17,997 nt of DNA, from contig CALDIG010000038.1 in the NCBI GenBank assembly GCA_937904375.1, positions 1 through 17,997 on the forward strand, given 5' to 3'. Origin of the DNA: an uncultured Prevotellaceae bacterium (GTDB lineage Bacteria; Bacteroidota; Bacteroidia; Bacteroidales; Muribaculaceae). Below the pieces are notes generated by a model. That model did no database searches, was not told the origin of the DNA, and saw nothing but the letters and a program-made list of their open reading frames with translations. This document shows positions 17,589-17,997 of the stretch, piece by piece. The position numbers and the translations under genes were made by a program. Numbering within the stretch: the first letter of the stretch is position 1; each line of letters begins with the position of its first letter.

Positions 17589-17997
17589 TTATTCAAACCT
17601 CATTGTTGATGTGGGTTTAATTGATGAGATAATGTAGGATGGCCCAATAAGAGTGATGTAAGAAATCGCCAGTATTGCGATGTTGAGGATAATGATTGTC
17701 GGTATATTTATGTCGATTGGCACATAGTTCATATAATAGGCGTCGGGGTTGAGTTTGAGAAAGTGGAAATGCCCCTGCAACAACGCCAGCCCAATTCCCA
17801 CGACATTGCCAATAATCATCGACTTGAAGATGATTTTGTGAGTCAAGAAGATGAAGATGCGGCGAATGGATGTGTTGGTAGCACCCAAAGCCTTGAAAAG
17901 ACCTATCATCCCCTCCTGGGCCACATCTTCCTCATCGGCCCCAACAATAAAATAGATGCGGGTCTTGGCTCGCACCACTTCCTTATACCTTCTTATG
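17589..17997 (-). CDS. C-terminal part of FtsX/LolE-type ABC permease, with a foreign 5' end (partial)
   Basis: The permease is certain from the MIGLFKALGATNTSIRRIF motif (usual MIGxLKALGA of FtsX/LolC/LolE proteins) to the end. Next comes a membrane helix (MIIGNVVGIGLALLQ), a periplasmic loop with FLKLNPDAYYMNYVPIDI, a last membrane helix (IIILNIAILAISYITLIGP) and the SYIISSIKPTSTMRFE tail. Such permeases in Bacteroidales move lipoproteins or lipids out of the inner membrane. The preceding residues do not belong: instead of the expected third-from-last helix they read RYKEVVRAKTRIYFIVGADE...DVAQEG, which is region 2 of a SigH/Spo0H sigma factor. Only about 107 residues (17589-17909) should be taken as host permease. 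The frame is open to the right edge. Confidence 0.75.
   Translation of the reverse strand, partial: IRRYKEVVRAKTRIYFIVGADEEDVAQEGMIGLFKALGATNTSIRRIFIFLTHKIIFKSMIIGNVVGIGLALLQGHFHFLKLNPDAYYMNYVPIDINIPTIIILNIAILAISYITLIGPSYIISSIKPTSTMRFE
17889..17997 (-). other. SigH/Spo0H-like sigma-factor fragment, likely chimeric join
   Basis: Codons from the right edge to about 17910 encode IRRYKEVVRAKTRIYF, then IVGADEEDVAQEG, which align with Bacillus SigH (KYRNFVRAKARSYF, LIGADREDIVQEG, MIGLYKS). SigH is typical of Firmicutes, not of Bacteroidota. The join lies within 17889-17909, the 21 nt coding MIGLFKA, a heptapeptide that fits both proteins. Confidence 0.7.

Noticed and set aside
17589..17997. A genuine new sigma factor-permease fusion protein
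   Set aside because: The join sits at a shared 21-nt stretch at the sequence end and unites Firmicutes-type and Bacteroidales-type parts, so a chimeric assembly is much more likely.

Overview
The window reads as a chromosomal piece of a gut-type Bacteroidales bacterium (Bacteroidota; Muribaculaceae- or Prevotellaceae-like is my best guess). The evidence is the Bacteroidota promoter signature (TTTG, about 19 bp, TAnnTTTG; exact in front of the HU gene), the absence of clear Shine-Dalgarno sites, a DUF4252 protein, paired rhomboids followed by an endonuclease/exonuclease/phosphatase protein, and a pyruvate phosphate dikinase.

Region 1 (1-6250) is the right end of an integrated phage. Three co-directional minus-strand genes (a small glycine-rich protein, a coiled-coil protein, and a very large protein that runs off the left edge) look like late structural or DNA-ejection genes. 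A divergent small basic gene follows at 3581. Next comes a 665-bp non-coding stretch with palindromic 21-bp repeats, purine tracts and CG-rich repeats, and then a tyrosine recombinase on the minus strand (4525-6006). Between the recombinase and the host gene lie helically phased CTCTAAACA repeats and a 35-bp interrupted palindrome. This is where the attachment site and prophage boundary should be.

Region 2 (6186-14905) is ordinary core chromosome: ppdK (minus), an HU-family gene (minus, with promoter and terminator), then a plus-strand four-gene operon (rhomboid protease 1, overlapping rhomboid protease 2, a membrane-anchored EEP-fold phosphatase/nuclease, an exported M3 metallopeptidase) closed by a strong intrinsic terminator at 14874-14905.

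Region 3 (14907-16790) is accessory: a stand-alone RecA/RepA-like ATPase with a C-terminal helix-turn-helix and a 9-bp coding repeat at its 3' end. Upstream of it is an array of 57-bp tandem repeats, each carrying a perfect palindrome, followed by a possible 81-codon gene.

Region 4 (16831-17997) holds an exported DUF4252 protein with a terminator and the C-terminal end of an FtsX/LolE-type ABC permease. The last 88 bp at the right edge do not continue the permease. They encode part of a SigH/Spo0H-like sigma factor (region 2) in frame, joined at a stretch coding MIGLFKA that suits both proteins. This is most likely a chimeric assembly join and should not be read as a natural fusion without checking. 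I see no tRNA, rRNA, CRISPR array or insertion sequence. No wholly new system is proven here; the best candidates for follow-up are the recombinase-adjacent repeats and dyad, and the ATPase with its 57-bp repeat array.
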